This document shows positions 23,054 to 30,615 of a DNA stretch of 31,430 bases, one piece after another; the stretch's first letter is position 1, and every line of letters starts with the position of its first letter. The notes below the pieces were generated by a model. That model was not told where the DNA came from. It was given only the letters and a program-made list of their open reading frames with translations, and searched no databases. This DNA is from Paracoccaceae bacterium (GTDB lineage: Bacteria > Pseudomonadota > Alphaproteobacteria > Rhodobacterales > Rhodobacteraceae), in contig JALXER010000394.1 in assembly GCA_027069385.1 (NCBI GenBank), positions 2,204-33,633 of the forward strand. The letters are read 5' to 3'. A program made the translations under genes and the position numbers.

Positions 23054-23844
23054 AGCTTGTCCAGCGGCAGCTTCAGCGACCACAACAACTGTTCCGGCTC
23101 GTCCCCCTGCCAGCGCAGGCCGACGGTCATATCCTCGTGGCCCTTGCGCGGCTGCGCGATATAGGTTCGAAACATCCGGTCCCAGATCGACATGGCAAAG
23201 CCGTAATTGCTGTCATGCTCGTCACGAATGTCCGAGTGGTGGACCCGGTGCATGTCGGGCGTGACCAGCACCAGCCGGATTACCCGATCCAGTGCGGCGG
23301 GCAGCTTCATATTGGCATGGTTGAACATCGCCGTGCCGTTCAGGATGATTTCGAACAGCACCACCGCCAGCCCTGCGGGCCCCAGCAGGTAAACCACCCC
23401 GATTTTGATGATCATAGAGAAAAGAATTTCGACCGGATGGAAGCGAAGCGCCGAGGTTACATCAAGGTCGCGGTCCGAATGGTGCACGCGGTGAAACCGC
23501 CAAAGCAGCGGGATTTTGTGGGTGATTAGGTGCTGGAACCAGATGGCAAAGTCGAGGATCATCACCGACAGGGTGATTTCCAGCCACGCGGGCCAGTCCA
23601 GCGCGTTGAACAGCCCCCAGCCGTTGCTGGCAGCGTCATAGGCGGCGCCCACGGCCAGCAGCGGCATGGCCAGCGCCATCAGCCAGACCGCGCCCCGGTC
23701 GATCAGGCTGATCGCCCAGTTGGTGCTCCATCGCTTCAGGCGGGATTGCACCCGTTTGCGTCGCGGAATCCAGGCCTCGATCGCCGAGAACAGGACAAAA
23801 AGGCCGACAAAGACCGACAGGCGGATGATGCTTTCGTTTTCCAT
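23050..23844 (-). CDS. Sterol desaturase / fatty-acid hydroxylase family membrane protein
   Basis: This 264-residue integral membrane protein has the histidine clusters of the di-iron fatty-acid hydroxylase superfamily: H105xxxH109 (QHLITH), H118xxHH122 (HRVHH), NH176, and H199xxHH203 (HRVHH), with FHPVE at H136. Hydrophobic segments lie at about 7-24, 53-70, 90-106 and 143-172. Family members hydroxylate or desaturate lipids at the membrane, using O2 and an electron donor. The actual lipid here is unknown; bacterial members often act on carotenoids, sphingolipids or membrane fatty acids. The ferredoxin-like gene starts on its stop codon, suggesting a redox pair. The ATG at 23844 is the natural start. 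Confidence 0.87.
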   Translation of the reverse strand: MENESIIRLSVFVGLFVLFSAIEAWIPRRKRVQSRLKRWSTNWAISLIDRGAVWLMALAMPLLAVGAAYDAASNGWGLFNALDWPAWLEITLSVMILDFAIWFQHLITHKIPLLWRFHRVHHSDRDLDVTSALRFHPVEILFSMIIKIGVVYLLGPAGLAVVLFEIILNGTAMFNHANMKLPAALDRVIRLVLVTPDMHRVHHSDIRDEHDSNYGFAMSIWDRMFRTYIAQPRKGHEDMTVGLRWQGDEPEQLLWSLKLPLDKL

Positions 23845-23940
23845 GCCCGCAACTTGGCCCTCATACCGGCGGAATTCAAGTCACAATGCCGAGATAAATT
23901 CGAACACTTGAATGTGTGACGGGAGCCCGACAGTGCACCC

Positions 23941-24032
23941 GCCGAGGCGAAGCCGAGGCCACCGCCGCCGGCAGCCCGGGTTTTCAGCTTGCTGAAAACC
24001 GCGCCTTGAGCGAGCGGGGGGCTTGCCCCCCC
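23941..24032. repeat. Palindrome-rich intergenic stretch between argB and the desaturase gene
   Basis: The 203-base gap holds a direct repeat GCCGAGGC (23941-23948 and 23952-23959) joined by GAA, giving a mini-hairpin GGC-GAA-GCC. It also holds a perfect 10-bp stem GGTTTTCAGC (23979-23988) with GCTGAAAACC (23991-24000), and GGGGGGC (24016-24022) with GCCCCCC (24025-24031). On the minus strand these lie just after the argB stop and may end that transcript, though without a clean U run. The unit looks like a short repeated element; other copies were not seen in this window. Confidence 0.45.
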
Positions 24033-24047
24033 GAGCGATAGGCGAGG

Positions 24048-24896
24048 TCAGGCGTTGCGGATCAGCGAGCCGGCGCCGTGTGGGGTGAACAGCTCCAGCA
24101 GGCAGGCATTGGGCGCGCGCCCATCCAGAATCACCACGGCGCGAACCCCGTCACGGATTGCGGCCAGTGCGGTTTCGGTCTTGGGGATCATGCCACCGGC
24201 AATCACCCCGTCACGGGTTAGCTGGCGCACCGTATCGGGGGTCAACTCGGTCACCACATCGCCGTCGGCGTCTTTGACACCCGCCACATCGGTCAGCAGC
24301 AGCAACCGGTCGGCATTCAGCGCCGCCGCCACCGCCCCCGCCGCGGTGTCGCCATTGATGTTGTAGGTCTCGCCATCCGCACCCGCACCAATCGGAGCAA
24401 CCACCGGAATAAAGGCGCTGTCCTTGAAATTGTTCAGCACCGCCGGGTCTACCTTTGACGGCGTGCCCACCAGCCCCAGTGCCGGATCGGCGGGTTCGCA
24501 GGTGATCAGGTTGGCATCCTTGCCCGACAGGCCCACGGCCTTGCCACCCTGCGCGTTGATCGCCGCCACGATCCGCTTGTTAACCAGCCCCGACAGCACC
24601 ATTTCGACCACTTCCATCGTCGCCGCATCGGTCACCCGCTTGCCGTTCACAAACTCGGATTCCACCCCGAGCCGTTCTAGCATCGCATTGATCATCGGCC
24701 CGCCGCCATGCACGATCACCGGATGCACGTTGGTTTGCTTCATCAGCACAATATCGCGGGCAAAGGCGGCCATGGCGGCATCATCGCCCATGGCATGACC
24801 GCCGAATTTAACCACCACCGTCGCGCCGTCATAGCGCTGCAAGAACGGCAGCGCCTCGGAAAGCGTGCGGGCAGTGGCGAACCAGTCGCGGTTCAT
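24048..24896 (-). CDS. argB: Acetylglutamate kinase
   Basis: ArgB phosphorylates N-acetylglutamate in the second step of arginine synthesis. The product has the amino-acid-kinase fold: VVVKFGGHAMGD near the N-terminus, the substrate loop VIVHGGGPMINAMLERLG, FVNGKRVTDAATMEVVEMVLSGLVNK, NINGDTAAGAVAAAL and the C-terminal KTETALAAIRDGV. The start is set at ATG 24896 (282 residues), because GGAG lies nine bases before it. Two upstream in-frame ATGs, at 24911 and 24938, cannot be excluded. It is downstream of engB on the same strand, across a 427-base gap, and may have its own promoter there. Confidence 0.93.
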   Translation of the reverse strand: MNRDWFATARTLSEALPFLQRYDGATVVVKFGGHAMGDDAAMAAFARDIVLMKQTNVHPVIVHGGGPMINAMLERLGVESEFVNGKRVTDAATMEVVEMVLSGLVNKRIVAAINAQGGKAVGLSGKDANLITCEPADPALGLVGTPSKVDPAVLNNFKDSAFIPVVAPIGAGADGETYNINGDTAAGAVAAALNADRLLLLTDVAGVKDADGDVVTELTPDTVRQLTRDGVIAGGMIPKTETALAAIRDGVRAVVILDGRAPNACLLELFTPHGAGSLIRNA

Positions 24897-25035
24897 ATCC
24901 TGTATCTCCATTGGGCAGGCCTTTATGGTTTTTTGCATTCATAGACCGTATAGCCGGAAAACCCAACGGTTTTTCGCGGTGGTCCTTGACCAGCGGGGTC
25001 CCGAAAGGTCAGCCTCTTGAAGCGCATTTTATCGC

Positions 25036-25066
25036 GTTGTGTAAGCGGATTTCTCCGTTATACAAC
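25036..25066. promoter_or_regulatory. 31-bp near-palindrome upstream of argB
   Basis: GTTGTGTAA (25036-25044) pairs with TTATACAAC (25058-25066) with one wobble, and CGGA (25046-25049) with TCCG (25054-25057) around TTTC; one G is unpaired. The length and symmetry suit either an RNA hairpin or an operator for a dimeric repressor of argB. It sits at the edge of the low-GC patch. Confidence 0.4.
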
Positions 25067-25090
25067 AAGCATCACAACCTACCAAAAGAG

Positions 25091-25225
25091 ATGTACGCAA
25101 CGATTTCGATCACTGGCTGGGTAGACGACTATGATAATCCTTTGCTCTTCAGTGCAGGTACTCTTCAAAAAATTGGAGGGTCCGGAATTCCTTTGGATTT
25201 TGATCTATACTCCGCGAACGATTGA
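25091..25225 (+). CDS. Possible 44-residue small ORF in a low-GC patch
   Basis: An ATG at 25091 opens a 44-codon frame (MYATISITGWVDDYDN, then a mixed tail). AAAAGAG ends directly at the start codon, which is too close for a normal ribosome-binding site. The stretch of about 200 bases around it is clearly poorer in GC than its neighbours. It may be the remnant of a larger acquired gene or a chance frame; I recognise no family. The remaining gap to engB (25226-25323) shows no gene. Confidence 0.2.
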   Translation: MYATISITGWVDDYDNPLLFSAGTLQKIGGSGIPLDFDLYSAND

Positions 25226-25323
25226 CCAGTTTGTTACCTAAAGGCCCGAACCGGCCATCGGTCTATTGGACCCGGGTGAGGCGGTTCTGAGTGATCTCAC
25301 ATTAAGCGGCCCATTCTCCCGCT

Positions 25324-25974
25324 TCACTCCATCGTTGCAATGACCGTGCGCAAAATTTCCAGACCGGTGCCTTTTTCCGACGAGGTCGCGATGATCTCGG
25401 GGTAGGCGGCGGGGTATTTTTGCAGCACCTTGCGGGTTTTTTCCAGCACCTTGGAATAGTCACCTTTGGAGGGTTTATCGATCTTGGTCAACACCACCTG
25501 AAAGGTCACCGCAGCGGTGCCGAGCAGTTCCATGATTTCCTCGTCCACCACTTTTGGTCCGTGGCGGCTGTCAATCAGCATGAACACGCGGCGCAGGGTG
25601 GCGCGCCCCGACAGGTAGGCCTTGAGCAGCCGTTGCCATTTGGCCACCACCGCCACCGGCGCATTGGCATAGCCATAGCCGGGCAGGTCAACCAGATAAT
25701 GGCTGTCCATCAGGGTAAAAAAGTTGATTTCCTGCGTGCGGCCCGGCGTGTTGGAGGTCCGCGCCAGTGCCTTGCGACCGGTCAGCGCGTTGATCAGGCT
25801 GGACTTGCCCACGTTTGAACGACCGGCAAAGCAGATCTCCAACCGGTCGGCAGGCGGCATTCCGTCCATTGCCACCACCCCTTTCAGAAAATCCGAATTG
25901 CCGGCAAACAGCTTGCGGCCACGTTCGGCAGCCATGGGTTCGGGCATTTCGGCCAGTGGGTAGGGCAATGTCAT
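25324..25974 (-). CDS. engB: Ribosome-biogenesis GTPase EngB (YsxC/YihA)
   Basis: EngB is an essential GTPase for maturation of the large ribosomal subunit in many bacteria. The 216-residue protein has G1 GRSNVGKSS (51-59), G2 region SNTPGRTQEINFF, G3 DLPGYGYA (about 96-103) and G4 TKIDKPSKGD, with G5 near ATSSEKGTG at the C-terminal part. The start codon overlaps the stop of the MOSC gene (ATGA, 25971-25974), so translation is coupled. It belongs to the rpmH-to-engB cluster typical of Rhodobacterales. Confidence 0.96.
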   Translation of the reverse strand: MTLPYPLAEMPEPMAAERGRKLFAGNSDFLKGVVAMDGMPPADRLEICFAGRSNVGKSSLINALTGRKALARTSNTPGRTQEINFFTLMDSHYLVDLPGYGYANAPVAVVAKWQRLLKAYLSGRATLRRVFMLIDSRHGPKVVDEEIMELLGTAAVTFQVVLTKIDKPSKGDYSKVLEKTRKVLQKYPAAYPEIIATSSEKGTGLEILRTVIATME

Positions 25975-26723
25975 AGCAACACGGCCTTGTCATCAATCGC
26001 GACGCGACCGGATTTGACCACCTCGGCGTAAATGCCAAATTGAGTGTGGCCCCAGTTCTGCTCCAGCAGCTTCAGGGTGGCGATGTTCTGTTCGCCGGTA
26101 TCCGTGTCAACGGTGGTGGCCATGCAACGGCCGATATGCTCGCGCACTTCCAACTCGGCCTCGCCAATGCGAATGCGCTTGCCAATCCAGCCGCGCTCCT
26201 CCCACGGGGTAAACCCGTCCAGCCAGATATTGCCACGAAACCGTTCCGGAGCAACCGGCTGCCCCGCAACCTCGCCAAGCGCCCTTAGCGATGCCATGGT
26301 CAGAATCGAAATCGAGGGGAAATCGCTATCGGTCATGCCGCGCGCACCCGCCCGCACCAACGCCTTTGGACGGGCGCGGTTATCGGGAATATAGCTGCTT
26401 AGCCAGTGCAGAAAACCCGCATGCTGGGATTCATCCTCGGGGTCGAATTCAAACGGGGTAATCTGCGCATTGTGCAGCAACCCATAGCCCCTGGCGGTTT
26501 TGTAAAGCTCGATCGCCTGCAACTGCGGCGCCTTGGCCCCGCGGATAAAGTTGTTGCAACTGACCCATTGCGGGTTTTGCGCATCAACCTTGCTGGCCTC
26601 GTGGGTCACGGCCCAGATCCGGTCGTCAGGCATGGTTTGGCCCGCGGTCAGGTGGACCTCCTCCAGCATATGTCGGCCAACGCCCTTGATCGGGTGGCAA
26701 AAAAGCGTGCGGACCGTCCCCAT
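25971..26723 (-). CDS. MOSC-domain protein
   Basis: This 250-residue protein has the N-terminal MOSC beta-barrel start (TVRTLFCHPIKGVGRHMLEEVHLTAGQTMPDDRIWAVTH) and the core MOSC strand with FPSISILTMASLRAL, RFRGNIWLDG and the cysteine motif REHIGRCMATTVDTDTGEQN (Cys200), which in related proteins contacts the molybdenum cofactor. Its relatives include mitochondrial mARC-type reductases and the C-terminal part of molybdenum-cofactor sulfurases, but the enzymatic role here is unknown. It starts directly after the yidC stop without a gap and overlaps engB by four bases, so it is locked into an operon of essential genes. Confidence 0.9.
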   Translation of the reverse strand: MGTVRTLFCHPIKGVGRHMLEEVHLTAGQTMPDDRIWAVTHEASKVDAQNPQWVSCNNFIRGAKAPQLQAIELYKTARGYGLLHNAQITPFEFDPEDESQHAGFLHWLSSYIPDNRARPKALVRAGARGMTDSDFPSISILTMASLRALGEVAGQPVAPERFRGNIWLDGFTPWEERGWIGKRIRIGEAELEVREHIGRCMATTVDTDTGEQNIATLKLLEQNWGHTQFGIYAEVVKSGRVAIDDKAVLL

Positions 26724-28562
26724 TTACTCTTCCTTGGGTTTTTTCCTGAACCCGCCCAGAATATTCCCCAGTACGTCCGGTTTAACCCCTTGCGAGCGCA
26801 AAATCAGGTATTGCTGGGTAAAGGTGATGGTGTTGCTGGCTACCCAGTACAGCACCAACCCCGAGGCAAACCGCCCGAGCATGAACATGAACACCCACGG
26901 CATCCAGGCAAAAATGGTCGCCTGGGTTTTGTCGGTGGGGGCCGGGTTCAGTTTTTGTTGCAGCCACATGGTGATACCCATCAGAATCGGCAGAATCCCG
27001 ATCGAAATCACTTGCGGGGCCCAGGCTGTATCCCACGGCAGCAGGCCAAACAGGTTCAGCCAACTGGACGGATCACGCGCTGAAAGGTCTTGCAGCCAGC
27101 CAAAGAACGGCGCGTGGCGCATTTCGATGGTGACAAACAGAACCTTGTACAGCGAGAAAAAGATAGGGATTTGCAGGAATATCGGCAAACAGCCCGCTGC
27201 GGGATTGACCTTTTCTTTCTTGTAAAGGGCCATAGTCTCGCGTTGCAGGCGCGGCTTGTCGTCGGCGCAGCGCTCTTTCAGCTTGGCGATCTGGGGCTGC
27301 AGTTTCTTCATCTTGGCCATCGATACGGCCGATTTATAGGCCAGCGGTAACAGCGCCAGCTTGACCAGCAGAGTCAGACCGATAATCGCCAGCCCCATAT
27401 TGCCCAGAAAGCCGTGGATGGTTTGCAGCAACCATTGCATCGGCTTGGTAATGAAATAGAACCAGCCCCAGTCAACCGAGTCAATAAACCGGTCGATATT
27501 GCGTTCGGCCTGATAGGCCTTGATGGTGTCCACCACCTTGGCCCCTGCGAAAATCGAACTGTCAATGGCGGTCAGTTGCCCGTCGGGCACATCCATGGTC
27601 GGCAGGCGCATGTCGGTCTGGTAAATATCCCCCGAGGCCACATATTTTGCCACCGAATCGAACCCTTGCCCCGCATTGGGAATAAGGGTGGTCATCCAGT
27701 ATTTGTCGGTAAAACCGATCCAGCCGTTTTCCTGCACCTCGATCTTAGAGATCGCGCCGTCACCCGGCACCACATCGAAATCCGGCATATCCTTGTACTT
27801 GATTTCCTCGATCTCGCCGTCTTGGGCCCGTACCACGCCCTCGTGCAACAGGTAATATCCCTGCACCTGTGGTGCGCCGTGGCGCGCGATGGTCGCATAG
27901 GGTTGCAGGCGTATATCGGCGCCCGAGTTGTTTTCGACGCTTTGTTCCACATCGAACATATAATGGTCATCAACCGAGATGGTCCGGCGGAACACCAGCC
28001 CCGCACCATTATCCCAGATCAGGGTGATCGGGGTGGTCTCGGTCAGCACATCGCCGCTTTCAACCGACCATTGGGTGTTGGCATTGGGCACTTGCGACGG
28101 ATCGATCCCGTGCGTGGGTGCCCAGCCCCAAACTACATAATAGGGCAGCGGCGCGTTGGCGGGGGACAGCAGCGTTACCTTTTCGGAATCATCGCCCAGA
28201 TTGACATTGTATTCGGTCAGGTGCAGGTCATCCAGCCGCCCGCCTTTCAACGAGATCGACCCCGCCACCCGTTCGGTGCGGATTTCCAGCCGCTCGGTCT
28301 GGGCCAGTGCGGCCTCGCGGGTTTCGGCCGGTGTGTTCTCTAGGCTGGGCGGCGCTTCGGCATCAGCGGCAGGCGGAGCGCCCGCGACCGATTCCCCCGA
28401 AGCAGCGGGGGGCGTCAACTCACCCGAGGCAACTGCGGCATCGATCCCATCGGTTACCGGGTCCTGTACCGGTTCGGCAGACGGGAAGAAAACCATCCAT
28501 ACAAAGATCACTGCCATTGACAGGCCAATCGCCAGAATCATGTTTTTGTTTTGGTCGTCCAT
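26724..28562 (-). CDS. yidC: Membrane protein insertase YidC/Oxa1
   Basis: YidC inserts and folds inner-membrane proteins, alone or with SecYEG. The 612-residue length is usual for a proteobacterial YidC with a large periplasmic domain. The first span is NMILAIGLSMAVIFVWMVFFPS (residues 7-28), followed by an Ala/Pro/Glu-rich linker and the periplasmic beta-domain (about 90-340). The conserved insertase core starts at FYFITKPMQWLLQTIHGFLGNMGLAIIGLTLLVKLALLPLAYKSAVSMAKMKKLQPQI, with the hydrophilic-groove arginine expected in the NPAAGCLPIFLQIPIFFSLYKVL region near it, and ends in a basic tail. It follows ttcA after 62 bases and abuts the MOSC gene. Confidence 0.97.
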   Translation of the reverse strand: MDDQNKNMILAIGLSMAVIFVWMVFFPSAEPVQDPVTDGIDAAVASGELTPPAASGESVAGAPPAADAEAPPSLENTPAETREAALAQTERLEIRTERVAGSISLKGGRLDDLHLTEYNVNLGDDSEKVTLLSPANAPLPYYVVWGWAPTHGIDPSQVPNANTQWSVESGDVLTETTPITLIWDNGAGLVFRRTISVDDHYMFDVEQSVENNSGADIRLQPYATIARHGAPQVQGYYLLHEGVVRAQDGEIEEIKYKDMPDFDVVPGDGAISKIEVQENGWIGFTDKYWMTTLIPNAGQGFDSVAKYVASGDIYQTDMRLPTMDVPDGQLTAIDSSIFAGAKVVDTIKAYQAERNIDRFIDSVDWGWFYFITKPMQWLLQTIHGFLGNMGLAIIGLTLLVKLALLPLAYKSAVSMAKMKKLQPQIAKLKERCADDKPRLQRETMALYKKEKVNPAAGCLPIFLQIPIFFSLYKVLFVTIEMRHAPFFGWLQDLSARDPSSWLNLFGLLPWDTAWAPQVISIGILPILMGITMWLQQKLNPAPTDKTQATIFAWMPWVFMFMLGRFASGLVLYWVASNTITFTQQYLILRSQGVKPDVLGNILGGFRKKPKEE

Positions 28563-28624
28563 TTCAATCTCCGGCCACGGGGCTATTATCGTTTTGGTGG
28601 TTCAACAGCGCTGACACCAAAAGG

Positions 28625-29473
28625 TCAAGGGTTTTTGGCCTTTTTGGCCGGTTTGACGCTGTTTCTTTGCAGGCTGGCAAAGTCGAACATCTTCGGGTCG
28701 AGCAGGTGGCTCGGGTTGCCATTGGTCAGCGCCTTGAAAATCACGTTGCGCCGTCCGGGCGATCGCGCCTCCCATTCGTCCAGCATCCGCTTGATTTGCT
28801 GGCGCTGCAACCCGTCCTGAGAGCCGCATAAATCGCACGGGATAATCGGATAGTTCATCGCGGCGGCGAATTTCTCGCAATCGGCCTCGGCCACATGGGC
28901 CAGTGGGCGCAGCACATAAAGGTCGCCCTCGTCATTGACCAGCTTGGGGGGCATGGATGCCAGCTTGCCACCGTGGAACAGGTTCATGAAAAAGGTTTCC
29001 AGCGCGTCGTCGCGATGGTGGCCCAGCACCACGGCCGAGCAGCCCTCCTCGCGGGCGATCCGGTACAGGTTGCCACGGCGCAGGCGCGAACACAGCGAAC
29101 AATAGGTCCGGGTGTCAGGCACCTTGTCCATCACGATCGAATAGGTGTCCTGAAACTCTATGCGGTGCGCCACGCCCATGCGTTCCAGAAACGCGGGCAG
29201 GACCGTGGCGGGAAAACCCGGTTGCCCCTGATCAAGGTTCACCGCCAGCAACTCCACCGGCAGCAACCCGCGCCATTGCAACTCGATCAGCGCGGCCAGC
29301 AGGGTATAGCTGTCCTTGCCCCCCGACAGGCACACCATCCAGCGCGCGCCGCGCTCGACCATGCCGTATTGCTCGACTGCCTCGCGCACCTGCCGGATAA
29401 TCCGCTTGCGCAGCTTCTTGAACCCGGTAGAGGAAGGCGCGCCGTGGAAAAGCGGGTGAATGTCGTCGGTCAT
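28625..29473 (-). CDS. ttcA: tRNA 2-thiocytidine biosynthesis protein TtcA
   Basis: TtcA thiolates cytidine 32 of certain tRNAs with a [4Fe-4S] cluster. The 282-residue protein has the PP-loop SGGKDS (50-55), the two CxxC pairs C125/C128 (TYCSLCSRLRRG) and C213/C216 (IPCDLCGSQDG), VVLGHHRDDALETFFMNLFHGG, which is diagnostic for TtcA, and the C-terminal region expected of the group. The ATG at 29473 is the natural start. It sits between yidD and yidC, an arrangement not found in enterobacteria. Confidence 0.96.
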   Translation of the reverse strand: MTDDIHPLFHGAPSSTGFKKLRKRIIRQVREAVEQYGMVERGARWMVCLSGGKDSYTLLAALIELQWRGLLPVELLAVNLDQGQPGFPATVLPAFLERMGVAHRIEFQDTYSIVMDKVPDTRTYCSLCSRLRRGNLYRIAREEGCSAVVLGHHRDDALETFFMNLFHGGKLASMPPKLVNDEGDLYVLRPLAHVAEADCEKFAAAMNYPIIPCDLCGSQDGLQRQQIKRMLDEWEARSPGRRNVIFKALTNGNPSHLLDPKMFDFASLQRNSVKPAKKAKNP

Positions 29474-29546
29474 GGCAGTGTTTCAAAGGTTGGGCGCAAG
29501 GCGGGGTGGCCACAGGTGCAAAGGGTTCGGGGCGGCGCGGGCGGGG

Positions 29547-29565
29547 CGTTGCAGCGCGTGCAACG
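29547..29565. other. Hairpin in the yidD-ttcA spacer
   Basis: CGTTGCA (29547-29553) and TGCAACG (29559-29565) form a perfect 7-bp stem around GCGCG. It lies in the 115-base space between yidD and ttcA, 24 bases after the yidD stop on the minus strand. No T run follows in either direction, so RNA processing or stabilisation is the likelier role. Confidence 0.35.
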
Positions 29566-29588
29566 GTTGACGCGCCGCGTCCGTCGGT

Positions 29589-29825
29589 TCAGGGGCTGTC
29601 CTTTTTGTCGGGCACCGGATCATAGCCGTCCGAGCCGAGCGGGTGGCAGCGGCCAACCCGTTTGGCGGCCAGATAGGTGCCCTTGATCCCGCCGTGTTTT
29701 TCCAGCGCCTCCATGGCATAGGCGCTGCAGGTCGGTTGATAGCGGCAAGACCGCCCGACCCAAGGGCTGCCGATCAGCCGATAGGCGCGCACGGGCAGGG
29801 AAATCAGAAAAGCAAGCGGAGTCAT
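29589..29825 (-). CDS. yidD: Membrane protein insertion efficiency factor YidD
   Basis: YidD assists YidC-dependent insertion of membrane proteins. The 78-residue protein is of normal size. It has an N-terminal amphipathic/hydrophobic stretch (PLAFLISLPVRAYRLI) and the family signature CRYQPTCSAYAMEALEKHGGIKGTYLAAKRVGRCHPLGSDGYDPVP, with three conserved cysteines. The ATG overlaps the rnpA stop codon as ATGA (29822-29825). Confidence 0.97.
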   Translation of the reverse strand: MTPLAFLISLPVRAYRLIGSPWVGRSCRYQPTCSAYAMEALEKHGGIKGTYLAAKRVGRCHPLGSDGYDPVPDKKDSP

Positions 29826-30223
29826 GGGTCGGACCTTGGAACATGAAAACGGTGCAGCGCGGATTGCAGGTCTGCCAGCAATACCTGATAGTTCCGGTTC
29901 GCGGTTTCAAGGCGTCGCCCGATCAACACATAATCATGCCCAGCCACCCCGTATTGCGGGATCACCGCGCGGGCGATTTCGCGCAGGCGCCGCTTGGCGC
30001 GGTTGCGCGCCACCGCATTGCCGACCTTTTTGGTGCAGGTAAACCCCACCCCGATGCGCGGATCATCGTCGTGCCGGTTGCGCACCTGCACCACAAAGCC
30101 CGGTCGGGCAATGCGCGGCGCGCGCGACGCTGCAACAAATTCGGCGCGGCGCTTGAGCACAGAAAATGGCACCGCCCGAGGCGCATTTTCGGGATTCCCC
30201 TGTTGCGACTCTGGCGGTGCCAT
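29822..30223 (-). CDS. rnpA: Ribonuclease P protein component
   Basis: RnpA is the protein subunit of RNase P, which cuts the 5' leader from pre-tRNAs. The 133-residue protein has the usual basic core: VLKRRAEFVAASRAPR, IARPGFVVQVRNR, PRIGVGFTCTKKVGNAVARNRAKRRLREIAR (the RNR motif that contacts the catalytic RNA) and DYVLIGRRLETANRNYQ. The N-terminal 20 residues before VLKRR are longer than in many homologues and poorly conserved. ATG 30223 is preferred to the TTG at 30226; AAAGG lies about eight bases ahead. It starts 22 bases after the rpmH stop, and its own stop overlaps yidD. Confidence 0.95.
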   Translation of the reverse strand: MAPPESQQGNPENAPRAVPFSVLKRRAEFVAASRAPRIARPGFVVQVRNRHDDDPRIGVGFTCTKKVGNAVARNRAKRRLREIARAVIPQYGVAGHDYVLIGRRLETANRNYQVLLADLQSALHRFHVPRSDP

Positions 30224-30245
30224 CAATATAGCCTTTGGCTTGCGC

Positions 30246-30380
30246 CTATGCGGACAGCGACTTGCGGCCCTGTGCGCGACGACGATTCAGGATTTTGCGG
30301 CCGTTTTTGGTGGCCATGCGCGACCGGAAACCGTGGCGGCGTTTACGAACAAGGTTGCTCGGCTGGAATGTACGTTTCAT
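30246..30380 (-). CDS. rpmH: 50S ribosomal protein L34
   Basis: L34 is a small, very basic large-subunit protein. The minus-strand frame from ATG 30380 to TAG 30246 encodes 44 residues beginning MKRTFQPSNLVRKRRHGFRSR and continuing with MATKNGRKILNRRRAQGRK, the complete family pattern. GGAGAG lies five bases before the start. It heads the rpmH-rnpA-yidD-ttcA-yidC cluster, and the promoter at 30440-30468 is well placed for the whole run. In many bacteria rpmH lies next to dnaA and the origin, but neither is seen in this window. Confidence 0.98.
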   Translation of the reverse strand: MKRTFQPSNLVRKRRHGFRSRMATKNGRKILNRRRAQGRKSLSA

Positions 30381-30439
30381 ATCAACTCTCCTACAGGGGG
30401 CGACCCACACAGATTCGCGCCCGGAAATTCTGAACCTGT

Positions 30440-30468
30440 TCTTTAGGGGGCAAAAAACAGGAAGTCAA
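30440..30468 (-). promoter_or_regulatory. rpmH cluster promoter
   Basis: On the minus strand TTGACT (30468-30463), a 17-bp spacer and TAAAGA (30445-30440) match the sigma-70 consensus well. The transcript would start near 30433, about 50 bases before the rpmH ATG. Confidence 0.65.
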
Positions 30469-30497
30469 TTCGCTTGGGCCAAAAACTGAAATATAAT
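30469..30497 (+). promoter_or_regulatory. Candidate promoter of the TVP38 gene
   Basis: A perfect TATAAT (30492-30497) is preceded, after 17 bp, by a poor -35, TTCGCT (30469-30474). That -35 abuts the -35 of the rpmH promoter on the other strand, so the two promoters are back to back. The transcript would start near 30504, about 110 bases before the preferred start codon. Confidence 0.45.
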
Positions 30498-30615
30498 CCG
30501 CCGGATTCTCGGTGGAACTGAAACATTGTCACACATGCGTTCAACGCCGCGTGAGGCCCCTATGCAGGGCCAATGCAATAGCGCATGTATGGTTCAAGCA
30601 ATGCAGGATTCGGAA

